Made by a program: the position numbers and the translations under genes
The notes under the pieces: model-generated
Seen by the model: the letters and a program-made list of their open reading frames with translations, nothing else
Database searches by the model: none
Told to the model about the DNA's origin: nothing
Assembly: GCF_001591545.1 (NCBI RefSeq)
Contig: NZ_BCVC01000002.1
Span: forward strand, 372,001-436,000
Length of the DNA stretch: 64,000 bases
DNA from: Lederbergia lenta NBRC 16444
GTDB lineage: Bacteria; Bacillota; Bacilli; Bacillales; Bacillaceae_C
Direction: 5' to 3'
In this document: piece by piece, positions 26,812-36,630 of the stretch
How the letters are laid out: every line of letters begins with the position of its first letter
Numbering within the stretch: the first letter of the stretch is position 1

Positions 26812-27731
26812 TATATACACTTACATTAAATCCCTCGATTGACTACGTTGTTGAGCTGGATCAATTACAACTAGGAGAATTAAATCGAATTCGGAAAGAA
26901 ACGAAATTCCCCGGTGGAAAAGGGATCAACGTATCTAGGATTTTGAAAAGAGTGGGAATAGAAAATAAAGCGTTAGGATTTATCGGAGGATATACTGGCC
27001 AATATGTAGAAGCGTATTTAAAAGATGAAAATATTCAAACTGATTTTACAAAAATTGAGGAAGAAACTCGTATAAATATTAAATTGAACACCGAAATGGA
27101 AACAGAATTGAACGCGGCAGGCCCTAAGATCACTTTAGAAGAGTACGAGATGTTAAAGCAGAGAATACAGGGGTTGAGAAGTGGTGATTTTCTCATTTTG
27201 TCAGGGAGCATCCCAGCTACACTACCAAATACTACATATGAGGAGCTTGTTCAAATTTGTAGAGAACGAAAGGTGGAGTTCCTTGCAGATGCGGAAGGGG
27301 AATTATTGAGAAAAGTTCTTCCCTATAAACCATTCTTGGTCAAGCCAAATCATCACGAACTAGGGGACTTATTCAATACTGTGATTAGAAATGCAGAAGA
27401 GGCTATCCCATATGGACGAAAGCTAATTGATATGGGGGCGAAAAATGTAATCGTTTCTTTAGCTGGTGAAGGTGCCATCTTAATTAATAAGGAAGAAGTA
27501 TTTAGTGCTAATGTACCATTTGGTGACGTGAAAAGTTCTGTAGGTGCAGGGGATTCACTTGTTGCAGGCTTTATAGCACAGTTTACTAAGACAGCCAATC
27601 TGGAAGAAGCTTTTCAATATGGAGTAGCATCAGGTAGTGCAACTGCATTTTCTTTAGGTCTTTGTACTGAAGCCAAAATTGAAGCACTCTTGCCACAGGT
27701 TATAGTGAAACAAAGGGGAGAAAATAGATGA
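26808..27731 (+). CDS. fruK: 1-Phosphofructokinase
   Basis: This 307-residue PfkB-family kinase converts fructose-1-phosphate to fructose-1,6-bisphosphate. Signature 1 (GGKGINVSR) is near residue 37 and signature 2 with the catalytic Asp (GAGDSLVAGF) near 247. It sits between fruR and fruA, overlapping both by 4 bp (ATGA), as in B. subtilis. Confidence 0.96.
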   Translation: MIYTLTLNPSIDYVVELDQLQLGELNRIRKETKFPGGKGINVSRILKRVGIENKALGFIGGYTGQYVEAYLKDENIQTDFTKIEEETRINIKLNTEMETELNAAGPKITLEEYEMLKQRIQGLRSGDFLILSGSIPATLPNTTYEELVQICRERKVEFLADAEGELLRKVLPYKPFLVKPNHHELGDLFNTVIRNAEEAIPYGRKLIDMGAKNVIVSLAGEGAILINKEEVFSANVPFGDVKSSVGAGDSLVAGFIAQFTKTANLEEAFQYGVASGSATAFSLGLCTEAKIEALLPQVIVKQRGENR

Positions 27732-29608
27732 GAATTACGAATTTATTAACAAAAGAGACAATTATTCTTTCCTTACAAAGTGTCAACAAAGCGGATGCGA
27801 TTGAAGAGCTCGTCAGTAAGCTTGATTATGCTGGAAAGCTATCTGATCGTGAAAAATTTAAAGAAAGTATTATGGATAGAGAAAAGCAAAGTACTACAGG
27901 TATTGGTGAAGGCATTGCTATTCCTCATGCGAAAACAACAGCGGTGAAAGAACCTGCCATTGCTTTTGGAAAATCAGTGACTGGCATAGAATTCGAATCA
28001 CTCGATGGAAATCCTGCACATTTATTTTTTATGATTGCCGCACCAGAGGGCGCAAATAATGCTCACTTAGAAGCCCTTGCTAGACTATCTTCTATTTTAA
28101 TGAATGAGGAAGCGCGAAAAGAGTTAATGAATGCTAATGATGAAGCCGATATTATTAAAATTATTAACAGCTTTGATGAAGAAAAGGAAGATGATATCCA
28201 AACATCAAATGAAGAGGCCCTGCAAGCTAGTGTAATTGCCGTGACAGCTTGTCCTACTGGAATTGCACATACATATATGGCAGCCGATGCATTAAAAGCA
28301 AAAGCTGCGGAATTAGGTGTTTCGATTAAAGTTGAAACCAATGGTTCAGGGGGAGCAAGAAATGTGTTAACGGCTGAAGATATTGAAAAAGCGGCAGCTG
28401 TAATAGTTGCGGCTGATACGAAAGTAGATACAGATCGTTTTATTGGCAAACCCGTTATTAAAGTGCCTGTTGCAGAAGGGATTCGTAAGCCACAAGAATT
28501 GCTCGAACGGGCTATAAAACAAGATGCTCCAATATTTAGTGGTAGTGGGAGCAATCGTATGCAAGATGGAGAAGCAGAAATAGTAAAAAGTAAGAAATCA
28601 TATTTTTATCAGCATCTAATGAATGGTGTATCCAATATGCTACCATTCGTAGTTGGCGGTGGAATTCTGATTGCTATTTCTTTTATGTTTGGCATCCATT
28701 CAGCTGATCCGACAGATCCCTCTTATAATGCTTTTGCAGCCGCTTTAAATACCATTGGCGGTGGTAATGCTTTTGGCTTAATGATCCCAGTACTTGCAGG
28801 ATTTATTGCAATGAGCATTGCAGACAGACCCGGGTTGGCGCCAGGAATGGTCGGCGGATTACTGGCTGCCACGGGAGAAGCAGGTTTTCTCGGCGGATTA
28901 ATTGCTGGATTTTTAGCAGGATACATCGTTTTACTTTTGAAAAAGCTTTTTGCAGGATTGCCATTATCTCTTGAAGGAATAAAGCCGGTTCTTCTTTATC
29001 CACTCTTTAGTATCTTTTTAACTGGAATGATTATGTTATTTGCTGTTATTGATCCTGTCAAAGCAATAAATACAGGACTAACAAATTGGCTTAATGGATT
29101 TGGAACTGGTAATTTGGTATTGATGGGCATGATACTTGGTGCTATGATGGCGATTGATATGGGAGGGCCAATCAATAAAGCTGCTTTCACTTTTGGAATA
29201 GCTATGATTGATGCTGGTAATTATGCCCCACATGCTGCGATCATGGCTGGAGGGATGGTACCACCACTAGGTTTAGCGCTCGCTACAACTATCTTTAAAA
29301 GTAAGTTCACTAAACAGGAAAAGGACGCAGGGAAGACTAATTATATAATGGGTGCAACTTTTATAACGGAAGGGGCCATTCCATTTGCAGCTGCTGACCC
29401 AATGCGTGTCATTCCAGCTGCAGTGGCTGGTTCAGCTGTAGCAGGGGCATTATCCATGGTATTTAAAATTGGCTTACCAGCCCCACATGGTGGCTTGTTC
29501 GTAGTCCCTATTATTGAAGGAAATATCCTTTTGTATATACTAGCTATTTTGGCTGGAACTATAGTTACTGCCCTTATTGTTGGTATACTAAAAAAAACGA
29601 TTAAATAG
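27728..29608 (+). CDS. fruA: Fructose-specific PTS enzyme IIABC
   Basis: This 626-residue transporter imports fructose and phosphorylates it at C1. Domains in order: EIIA (about 1-145; phospho-His in GIAIPHAKT), EIIB (about 170-265; phospho-Cys in TACPTGIAHT) and the membrane EIIC (about 290-626, with PFVVGGGILIA and IDMGGPINKAAF). Gene order and 4-bp overlap with fruK indicate one operon. A strong terminator follows. Confidence 0.96.
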   Translation: MRITNLLTKETIILSLQSVNKADAIEELVSKLDYAGKLSDREKFKESIMDREKQSTTGIGEGIAIPHAKTTAVKEPAIAFGKSVTGIEFESLDGNPAHLFFMIAAPEGANNAHLEALARLSSILMNEEARKELMNANDEADIIKIINSFDEEKEDDIQTSNEEALQASVIAVTACPTGIAHTYMAADALKAKAAELGVSIKVETNGSGGARNVLTAEDIEKAAAVIVAADTKVDTDRFIGKPVIKVPVAEGIRKPQELLERAIKQDAPIFSGSGSNRMQDGEAEIVKSKKSYFYQHLMNGVSNMLPFVVGGGILIAISFMFGIHSADPTDPSYNAFAAALNTIGGGNAFGLMIPVLAGFIAMSIADRPGLAPGMVGGLLAATGEAGFLGGLIAGFLAGYIVLLLKKLFAGLPLSLEGIKPVLLYPLFSIFLTGMIMLFAVIDPVKAINTGLTNWLNGFGTGNLVLMGMILGAMMAIDMGGPINKAAFTFGIAMIDAGNYAPHAAIMAGGMVPPLGLALATTIFKSKFTKQEKDAGKTNYIMGATFITEGAIPFAAADPMRVIPAAVAGSAVAGALSMVFKIGLPAPHGGLFVVPIIEGNILLYILAILAGTIVTALIVGILKKTIK

Positions 29609-29645
29609 AAATGAGACAGCGTATCATAGCGCTGTCTCATTTCTA
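29609..29645. terminator. Terminator of the fru operon
   Basis: AAATGAGACAGC (29609-29620) and GCTGTCTCATTT (29631-29642) form a perfect 12-bp stem followed by CTATTT. Confidence 0.85.
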
Positions 29646-30057
29646 TTTAATACTCTATTATTCGAATATAAAAAGTTATTGCTTTTTTAAAATAACTCTC
29701 TTATAATGAATTTAATTCGATATTCTAAATATATATTTAACTACTGAAAAGCTTTACTGTGGTACAGATTATATAAAGTAGTAGAAAAAACAGGTACAAA
29801 GAACTAAGTGCGTGAAGTTAACTTCTAGTATATTAAAATAGTATATTAGAATACCTATACTACCTTCCTAGATAATAGTACACAGAAAATTATAAACTAG
29901 AGAATGCTTTAGTTAAATTTTATTTTTTAGGTTAATTAGTCAGAACATTCGGATTCGTAGGTACCTTTTAACAGATATTAGGAATAGAGAAAATAGACGT
30001 GAATAAGTTATAGTGATAGTATTCAGAATACATTAACTTTTTGGTAGGGTGATTAAT
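29646..30057. other. AT-rich gap before the peptide transporter
   Basis: No gene is visible. The direct repeat AGTATATTA occurs at 29827-29835 and 29840-29848, 13 bp apart, about 210 bp upstream of the transporter operon. It could be a regulator site. I could not fix a promoter with confidence. Confidence 0.35.
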
Positions 30058-31074
30058 TTGAATAGGGAATTATTAAAAATAAAAAATTTGAAAACATCTT
30101 TTCGAATTAAAGATCATTATTATGCTGCCGTAGATGATTTATCACTAACTGTATTTAAAAATGAATTGCTTGCAATTGTGGGTGAATCAGGATGTGGAAA
30201 AAGTGCGCTCGCATTTTCAATTATGGGTTTGCACAATCGTGCGAAAATTGAAGGTAGCGTACTATTTAAAGACCAAGAAATTGCTAATATTTCCTCCGCG
30301 AAGTTGAATAAATTGCGAGGAAAAGAAATGGGGATGATATTCCAAGACCCACTCACTGCGTTAAATCCTTTAATGATCATTGGAGAGCAAATTGCGGAGA
30401 TTATCTATTTACATGATAAGAAATTGCCGAAAAACAAACAAAAAGAAAAGGTTATTGCCCTGTTAAATAAAGTGGGGATCCCTCGACCTGAACATACGTA
30501 TGAACAATTTCCACATGAACTATCTGGTGGGATGAGGCAAAGGGTTGTCATTGCAATGGCGATTGCAAACGAGCCTGAATTATTAGTTGCCGATGAACCT
30601 ACAACAGCACTTGATGTAACGATTCAATCACAAATTCTTGATTTAATCAAAGAACTAAAAGAAGACAGTAATGCTGGGATTATCCTTATTACACATGATT
30701 TAGGCGTTGTAGCTGAAATGGCTGATAGGGTTGCGGTCATGTACGCAGGTCAAATAGTGGAAATCGCAGATGCATACACATTGTTCGAGAATCCATTACA
30801 TCCATATACAAGGTCATTGTTAAATTCGGTCCCAAATTCATTAGAAGTGCAATCAAAACTTCATGTTATAGAGGGGATTGTACCATCATTGCAAAAGTTA
30901 CCTCGTGAAGGATGCAGGTTTAGTGCAAGAATCCCATGGATAGATCCTTCAGCACATGAAGAAAATCCAACATTGCATGAAGTTAGCCCAGGTCACTTCG
31001 TACGCTGTACTTGTTATAAACAATTTTACTTCCCTGATAAAAGCAAGGAGGCACAGCGCAATGGCGTTTCTTGA
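30058..31074 (+). CDS. oppD: Oligopeptide ABC transporter ATP-binding protein (OppD type)
   Basis: This 338-residue ATPase has Walker A GESGCGKSA, signature LSGGMRQR, Walker B LLVADE and an extended C-terminal OppD/F domain (GIVPSLQKLPREGCRF). It energises peptide import. AGGGTG lies 6 nt before the TTG at 30058; the GTG at 30049 lies within that site. Instead of the common Cys-rich FxPRCP tail motif the sequence reads CRFSARIPW, so the usual C-terminal Cys cluster is incomplete, though two Cys remain near the end. It overlaps the next gene by 14 bp. Confidence 0.9.
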   Translation: MNRELLKIKNLKTSFRIKDHYYAAVDDLSLTVFKNELLAIVGESGCGKSALAFSIMGLHNRAKIEGSVLFKDQEIANISSAKLNKLRGKEMGMIFQDPLTALNPLMIIGEQIAEIIYLHDKKLPKNKQKEKVIALLNKVGIPRPEHTYEQFPHELSGGMRQRVVIAMAIANEPELLVADEPTTALDVTIQSQILDLIKELKEDSNAGIILITHDLGVVAEMADRVAVMYAGQIVEIADAYTLFENPLHPYTRSLLNSVPNSLEVQSKLHVIEGIVPSLQKLPREGCRFSARIPWIDPSAHEENPTLHEVSPGHFVRCTCYKQFYFPDKSKEAQRNGVS

Positions 31075-31993
31075 AGTAAAAAATCTTAAAGTGCATTTCC
31101 CGGTTAAAGGCGGTTTATTTGGTAGAACGGTTGATCATATTAAAGCAGTTGATGGAGTAAATTTTACAATTGAAAAAGGGAAAACCTATGGTCTTGTTGG
31201 AGAATCAGGATCTGGAAAGACGACGACTGGAAGGGCAATCATAGGATTGAATAATATCACTTCAGGTAATATTAAGTTTAATGGACAGGACATAACTAAC
31301 TTACGCCGTACGGATATGGACGTGCGTAAGGATGTACAAATGATATTCCAAGATCCATATTCATCATTGAACCCGAAAAAACGTGTTTTAGATATTGTGT
31401 CAGAACCTATTATCAATTATCAGAAACTTACGAAGAGTGACTTAAAAAAACAAGTACAAGAATTAATGGAATTGGTAGGATTAAGCCCGGATAGTATTTA
31501 TAAATATCCTCACGAATTTTCAGGTGGACAAAGGCAACGGATTGGTATTGCCCGGGCGATTGCTTTAAGGCCAAAGTTGATTATTGCTGATGAACCGGTC
31601 TCTGCCCTTGATGTATCTGTTCAGGCGCAAGTACTGAATTTCATGCAAGATATTCAAAAAGAGTTAGGGCTTACTTATCTTTTCATTAGTCATGATCTTG
31701 GAATTATTAAACATATGTGTACTGAAATCGGCATTATGTATAAAGGGAGATATGTGGAACAAGGAACAACAGACGATATATTTAACCATCCGCAACATAT
31801 ATATACAAAGCGTCTTGTAGCAGCAATTCCTGATATTAATCCGAGAAACCGTGATCGTCAACTTCAATTCCGACAAGAAGTGAAAGTGGAGTACGAACGA
31901 TCATATCATGACTTTTTTGATGAAGAGGGCTTAGCATATAAATTACAGCCCATATCTGACACACATTTAGTGGCATTGCCTGGGAGAGGTTGA
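31061..31993 (+). CDS. oppF: Oligopeptide ABC transporter ATP-binding protein (OppF type)
   Basis: This 310-residue ATPase has Walker A GESGSGKTT, signature FSGGQRQR and Walker B LIIADE. It pairs with the OppD-type ATPase. AAGGAGG 9 nt before 31061 identifies the start; the reading frame is open 35 codons further upstream only because it overlaps oppD. The oppB start follows 5 bp after its stop codon. Confidence 0.92.
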   Translation: MAFLEVKNLKVHFPVKGGLFGRTVDHIKAVDGVNFTIEKGKTYGLVGESGSGKTTTGRAIIGLNNITSGNIKFNGQDITNLRRTDMDVRKDVQMIFQDPYSSLNPKKRVLDIVSEPIINYQKLTKSDLKKQVQELMELVGLSPDSIYKYPHEFSGGQRQRIGIARAIALRPKLIIADEPVSALDVSVQAQVLNFMQDIQKELGLTYLFISHDLGIIKHMCTEIGIMYKGRYVEQGTTDDIFNHPQHIYTKRLVAAIPDINPRNRDRQLQFRQEVKVEYERSYHDFFDEEGLAYKLQPISDTHLVALPGRG

Positions 31994-31998
31994 ATAAT

Positions 31999-32961
31999 AT
32001 GTGGAAATTCACTGTACGGCGTATTGGAATTATGATTCCTCAAATTATATTACTTAGTATATTGATATTCATTTTGGCAAAAATGATGCCCGGCGATGCA
32101 CTAAGTGGAATGATTGATCCCAATGTTGATCCGTCCACAATAGAGGCACAAAGGGAAAAGCTCGGCTTAAATAATCCTTGGTATATCCAATATATAGATT
32201 GGTTAAAGGGAGTGATTCAGGGAGACTTTGGACAATCATTCCGTTTTAAAATGCCTGTCACCGAGTTGATATCTCAAAGACTTATTAACACCATTTGGCT
32301 TTCCGTTGTGACATTGATCTTAACCTATTTAATTGCGATACCACTTGGAATTACAAGTGGACGTTATAACGATACATGGGCAGATCGCTTAATAACTGGA
32401 TACACATATATTGGTTTTGCGGCCCCATTATTTATCTTTGCACTAGTGATGCTATGGATGTTTGGATTCAATCTAGGATGGTTCCCTACAGGAGGAAGTG
32501 TAAAGCCAGGACTAACTCCAGGTACTTTTGAATATGTTATTAGTAAAATCAACCATTTATTACTCCCGGCGTTATCAATGGCATTAATTGCAACGGTTTC
32601 TACGGTGCAATATTTAAGAAGTGAAATTATTGATATAAAGCAGAAGGATTTTATACTTACTGCCAAAGCGAAAGGTGCTTCTGAATCTCGAATTTATAAT
32701 CGTCATATTTTAAGAAACTCGCTATTACCAATTGCTGCTTTTTTCGGATACGAAATTACTGGTTTAATCGGAGGGACTATTTTTATTGAAAATATCTTTG
32801 GTTACCCTGGTATGGGACAGTTGTTTTTTGAATCCATACTATTAAGGGATTATAGTGTCGTTACTTCCGTTGTTTTGCTCTTCGGAATCGCTTCTATAAT
32901 AGGGGCGTTAATTTCAGATATTATACTAAGCCTTATAGATCCACGTATTCGTATTAAATAA
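31999..32961 (+). CDS. oppB: Oligopeptide ABC transporter permease (OppB type)
   Basis: This 320-residue permease has six membrane helices and the conserved EAA-type loop (AKAKGASESRIYNRHILRNSLLP) for contact with the ATPase. The N-terminal region GDALSGMIDPNVDP and FGQSFRFKMPV is typical of OppB/DppB. GAGAGG 9 nt upstream supports the ATG at 31999 over a TTG at 31990. Confidence 0.92.
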   Translation: MWKFTVRRIGIMIPQIILLSILIFILAKMMPGDALSGMIDPNVDPSTIEAQREKLGLNNPWYIQYIDWLKGVIQGDFGQSFRFKMPVTELISQRLINTIWLSVVTLILTYLIAIPLGITSGRYNDTWADRLITGYTYIGFAAPLFIFALVMLWMFGFNLGWFPTGGSVKPGLTPGTFEYVISKINHLLLPALSMALIATVSTVQYLRSEIIDIKQKDFILTAKAKGASESRIYNRHILRNSLLPIAAFFGYEITGLIGGTIFIENIFGYPGMGQLFFESILLRDYSVVTSVVLLFGIASIIGALISDIILSLIDPRIRIK

Positions 32962-32989
32962 GATTCGATAGACTCAGAGGTGGTTAAGA

Positions 32990-33898
32990 TTGGAAACGAA
33001 CAATGTGCAATTACTGGATAATAGCCATGATACTAATAGAAGTCCATCTGGCTGGCGAATTTTGTGGCGTGAAATTGTCAGGGATAAATTAGCCTTTATC
33101 TCGTTAATTTTTATTATATTAGTTGTCGTATTCGTATATGGTATTTCGCTTATTTTAGATCAGAAAGAAATTGTTACTGTTGATTTATTCTCTATTCATA
33201 AACCTCCTTCTTCGGAATTTTGGTTAGGTACGGATCACGGTGGACGTGATGTATTTGGCCAGCTCATTGTAGGGACGCGCAATTCCTTATCGATAGGCAT
33301 ACTAGTAACCTTAATGACAGGAGTAATAGGAATTGGATTTGGCTTGGTTTCTGGTTACTTCGGAGGAACCATTGATAATATATTTATGCGTATTCTTGAC
33401 TTCTTTATGATTTTACCATTTCTTATGATTGTTATTGTGTTTGCGGCAATCGTACCGAAATATAGCATTCTATCATTCTCATTAATTATGACAGCTTTTT
33501 TATGGATGGGTATAGCACGCTTAATTCGCTCTAAAACTTTGCAAGAAAAAGAACTTGACTATGTTCAAGCTTCGAAAACATTAGGATCATCTGAATTTAA
33601 AATTATGTTTACGCAGGTTTTGCCAAATTTAAGTTCGATTATTATCGTAACAATGACATTGAATTTAGCGGCTAATATTGGTTTAGAATCAGGGCTGTCC
33701 TTCTTGGGTTTTGGTTTTCCAGAGAGCACACCGAGCCTTGGAACGCTTGTTAGTTATGCAAGAAACCCGCAAACACTTGAATTTAGATGGTGGATCTGGT
33801 TACCTGCATCAATGTTAATCCTAATATTGATGTTGAGTATAAATAATGTAGGTCAAGCGTTAAAACGTGCGACTGACGCAAGGCAAAGAAGAGGATAA
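32990..33898 (+). CDS. oppC: Oligopeptide ABC transporter permease (OppC type)
   Basis: This 302-residue permease has an N-terminal cytoplasmic stretch, six helices, the OppC_N motif WLGTDHGGRDVFGQL, and the EAA-type loop ASKTLGSSEFKIMFTQVLPN. The start is TTG at 32990 behind GAGGTGG. It overlaps nothing but lies 19 bp before oppA. Confidence 0.92.
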   Translation: METNNVQLLDNSHDTNRSPSGWRILWREIVRDKLAFISLIFIILVVVFVYGISLILDQKEIVTVDLFSIHKPPSSEFWLGTDHGGRDVFGQLIVGTRNSLSIGILVTLMTGVIGIGFGLVSGYFGGTIDNIFMRILDFFMILPFLMIVIVFAAIVPKYSILSFSLIMTAFLWMGIARLIRSKTLQEKELDYVQASKTLGSSEFKIMFTQVLPNLSSIIIVTMTLNLAANIGLESGLSFLGFGFPESTPSLGTLVSYARNPQTLEFRWWIWLPASMLILILMLSINNVGQALKRATDARQRRG

Positions 33899-33917
33899 AG
33901 AAAGGGGAGAGGTTAAT

Positions 33918-35762
33918 ATGTATAGAATGAAACATGCTAGCAAAGTTCTATTCGCGCTTATGCTTGTATTATTATTTGCATTAACAGCGTGTAATAAAAC
34001 TGATTCGGATGCAAAGCCGAAGGATGAAGGGAAAAAGACGGAAGAGGGTAAGAAAGAGAACGCTAAAGGGGAAGAACAGCTATACTCTATCGACGACTTC
34101 AGTAATATTAAAACGAATGAAGGAGAAGCAATGGAAGGCGGCTCCTTTACCTTTGGACTCGTTTCCGACACTGCTTTTCAAGGTACATTGAACTTTAACT
34201 TCTATTCAGGTGACCCAGACGCACAGGTGCTTGAGTGGTTTGACGAAGGAATGTTAACTTGGGATGAAAACTATGTATATACGAATGACGGTGCTGCAAC
34301 ATATGAGGCATCTGAAGATGGAAAAACATTTACATTCAAGATTCGTGACAATGTAAACTGGCATGATGGTGAGCCTGTTACAGCTGAAGACTGGTTATTT
34401 GCTCATGAAGTAATTGCTAACAAAGATTATGATGGTCCACGTTTTGACTCTACATTGAGAAATGTAGTCGGAATTGAAGATTATCATGAAGGAAAAGCTG
34501 ATACCATTTCCGGTATTGAAGTAGTGGATGAAAAAACACTGAAAATTACGTACATTGAAGCAACACCATCACTTATAACAGGTGGTATTTGGACGTATCC
34601 ATTGGCGAAGCATATCTTTGGGGATATGCCAGTTAAAGATATCTCTTCATCTCCAGAAGTACGTGAGAATCCAATTGGTTTTGGTCCATTTAAAGTAGAA
34701 TCAATTGTTCCAGGTGAGTCAGTCACATATACAAAAAATGAAGATTACTGGCGCGGAGCACCGAAGCTTGATAAAGTAACGTTAAAAGTTATTAATCCAA
34801 ATGTTGTTGTTCAATCATTGAAAAAAGGTGAAGTGGACACAGTTGATAAGTTCCCAGTGGATCAATTCCCGGCCAATGCTGAATTATCTAATGTAGAATA
34901 TTTAGGTGCTATTGATCGTGCTTATTCATATATTGGATTTAAACTAGGTACTTGGGATAAAAAAGCAAAAGAGGTTAAAACAGATCCTAATGCGAAAATG
35001 GCAGATGTGAATTTACGTAAAGCAATGTGGCATGCTGTTGACAATAATGCTGTAGGCGATAGATTCTATCATGGTCTTCGTTGGGCTGCTACAACATTGA
35101 TTCCTGCTTCACATCCAGAATATCATGATGAATCAAACCCAGGTGCACCATATGACCCTGAGAAAGCAAAACAAATTCTTGAAGATGCAGGCTATAAAGA
35201 TGTTGATGGTGATGGTATCCGTGAAGATAAAGAAGGTAACGAGTTAGTCATTAATTTCGCCTCTATGTCAGGTGATGAAGTAGCTGAACCATTAGCTAAA
35301 TATTACATCCAAGCATGGGAAGCTGTTGGCTTGAAAGTGGAACTATTGGATGGGCGTTTACAAGAATTTAATAGTTTTTATGAAGGTGTAGGAGAAAAAG
35401 GGGATGACAATCCTAACATTGACATTTATGCTGCTGCTTGGGGTGTAGGTATTGATGTGGATCCTAGTGGGCTTTATGGTCGAGATGCTATTTATAACTT
35501 CACACGTTGGTCAAGTGAGGAAAATGATCGTCTGCTAGCCGAAGGTATTTCTGAAGCTGCGTTCGATCCAGAAAAACGTAAAGAAATTTATAAAGAGTGG
35601 CAACAACTTATGACCGATGAAGTACCAGTTTTCCCAACATTGTATCGTTCCGTCTTGGTACCTGTTAATAATCGTGTGCATAACTATGCAATTGGTGATG
35701 GAACTGGGATGTATAAAAATGAAATTGAAGTAACTCAAGAAGAACCACTTGCTGAAAAATAA
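33918..35762 (+). CDS. oppA: Oligopeptide-binding lipoprotein (OppA type)
   Basis: This 614-residue substrate-binding lipoprotein has a signal peptide ending in LFALTACNK, with the lipid-modified Cys about residue 25. A charged Lys/Glu linker follows, then the SBP_bac_5 fold (DNVNWHDGEPVTAEDWLFAHEVI; NPIGFGPFKVES). GAGAGG lies about 6 nt before the ATG at 33918. It is last in the operon rather than first (D-F-B-C-A order). The peptide length preference cannot be judged. Confidence 0.93.
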   Translation: MYRMKHASKVLFALMLVLLFALTACNKTDSDAKPKDEGKKTEEGKKENAKGEEQLYSIDDFSNIKTNEGEAMEGGSFTFGLVSDTAFQGTLNFNFYSGDPDAQVLEWFDEGMLTWDENYVYTNDGAATYEASEDGKTFTFKIRDNVNWHDGEPVTAEDWLFAHEVIANKDYDGPRFDSTLRNVVGIEDYHEGKADTISGIEVVDEKTLKITYIEATPSLITGGIWTYPLAKHIFGDMPVKDISSSPEVRENPIGFGPFKVESIVPGESVTYTKNEDYWRGAPKLDKVTLKVINPNVVVQSLKKGEVDTVDKFPVDQFPANAELSNVEYLGAIDRAYSYIGFKLGTWDKKAKEVKTDPNAKMADVNLRKAMWHAVDNNAVGDRFYHGLRWAATTLIPASHPEYHDESNPGAPYDPEKAKQILEDAGYKDVDGDGIREDKEGNELVINFASMSGDEVAEPLAKYYIQAWEAVGLKVELLDGRLQEFNSFYEGVGEKGDDNPNIDIYAAAWGVGIDVDPSGLYGRDAIYNFTRWSSEENDRLLAEGISEAAFDPEKRKEIYKEWQQLMTDEVPVFPTLYRSVLVPVNNRVHNYAIGDGTGMYKNEIEVTQEEPLAEK

Positions 35763-35771
35763 GATACACAG

Positions 35772-35808
35772 AGAAGACTCAGTAGATGAGTCTTCTTCTA
35801 CTTTTTTA
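35772..35808 (+). terminator. Terminator of the peptide transporter operon
   Basis: AGAAGACTCA (35772-35781), loop GTAGA, TGAGTCTTCT (35787-35796), then CTACTTTTTT. Confidence 0.85.
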
Positions 35809-35850
35809 TGAAAATTCATCATTTAAATATCTGAAGAGGAATGAAAAGAA

Positions 35851-36303
35851 ATGGAATGGATAATTAAAAGATTTAACGAATTAACTGTAAGTGAGTTGTA
35901 TGATATTTGTAAAGAACGGGTCAATATATTTGTAGTGGAGCAACAGTGTCCCTATCCCGAATTGGACGATTTAGACAAACAAGCATGGCATTTATATTTA
36001 CTGGCAGCGGATGGAATTACCGCATATCTACGTATCCTTCCAAAAGGAACCGCGTACAAAGAACTTTCTTTAGGCAGGATTATCGTCAATAGGCAACATC
36101 GAAAACAAGGTTTAGGTAAAGAGCTAGTAGAAAGAGGATTGCAGTTTGTAAAGGAAGAATTATCGGAAGATGTTGTCAGGATTCAGGCCCAAGCTCATTT
36201 ACAAAAGTTTTACGGAGCATTTGGATTTACAGGAGTGTCAGACATATATTTGGAAGATGGCATCCCGCATCTGGATATGCTTCTCTACATACATAATACA
36301 TAA
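35851..36303 (+). CDS. GNAT acetyltransferase, ElaA type
   Basis: This 150-residue GCN5-related acetyltransferase has the acetyl-CoA motif RQHRKQGLGKEL near residue 80-91 and the ElaA-type opening (IYDICKERVNIFVVEQQCPYPELDDLD-like layout, residues 17-43). Such enzymes transfer acetyl groups to unknown amine substrates. It is a single-gene unit between two terminators. Confidence 0.8.
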   Translation: MEWIIKRFNELTVSELYDICKERVNIFVVEQQCPYPELDDLDKQAWHLYLLAADGITAYLRILPKGTAYKELSLGRIIVNRQHRKQGLGKELVERGLQFVKEELSEDVVRIQAQAHLQKFYGAFGFTGVSDIYLEDGIPHLDMLLYIHNT

Positions 36304-36335
36304 TAAAGGCCACTCCAAGGGGAGTGGCCTTTATT
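36302..36335. terminator. Bidirectional terminator
   Basis: AATAAAGGCCACTCC (36302-36316), AAGG loop and the exact partner (36321-36335) serve the GNAT gene on the plus strand and the 48-residue protein gene on the minus strand. Confidence 0.88.
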
Positions 36336-36481
36336 TACTTGGCTCGACGACCAGAAATCATATTGAAGATAAAGACGATTAGTGCCACAACTAATAAGAT
36401 GTGAATTAAGCCTCCGCCTACTTTAGTTATAAAACCTAGTAGCCAAAGTACAATTAGTATTCCGATTATAGTCCAGAGCAT
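36335..36481 (-). CDS. Lmo0937-like 48-residue membrane protein
   Basis: A short minus-strand gene reads MLWTIIGILIVLWLLG, then FITKVGGGLIHILLV, then ALIVFIFNMISGRRAK. It has two hydrophobic helices separated by KVGGG and a basic C-terminus. This matches the small lmo0937-type membrane protein family found in many Firmicutes. GAAAGGAAG lies about 8 nt before the ATG. Its stop codon abuts a strong bidirectional terminator and a sigma-B-like promoter lies 44 nt upstream. The function is unknown, possibly envelope stress. Confidence 0.85.
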   Translation of the reverse strand: MLWTIIGILIVLWLLGFITKVGGGLIHILLVVALIVFIFNMISGRRAK

Positions 36482-36524
36482 ATAGATCTTCCTTTCGATA
36501 ACAATTTAATTGCTTAACTATAAT

Positions 36525-36549
36525 TTACCCAATGAAAGATAAATGAAAC
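36525..36549 (-). promoter_or_regulatory. Candidate sigma-B promoter of the Lmo0937-like gene
   Basis: On the minus strand GTTTCA (36549-36544), 13 bp, GGGTAA (36530-36525) resembles the sigma-B consensus with one mismatch in each box. The -10 lies 44 nt upstream of the ATG. Confidence 0.65.
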
Positions 36550-36630
36550 CAAATATATTTTTTAGGGATGGTTTTTAGAAGATTGATAAAGGGAAAAGCC
36601 AGATATAGCGTTCCATTCTGGAGGATAGAG

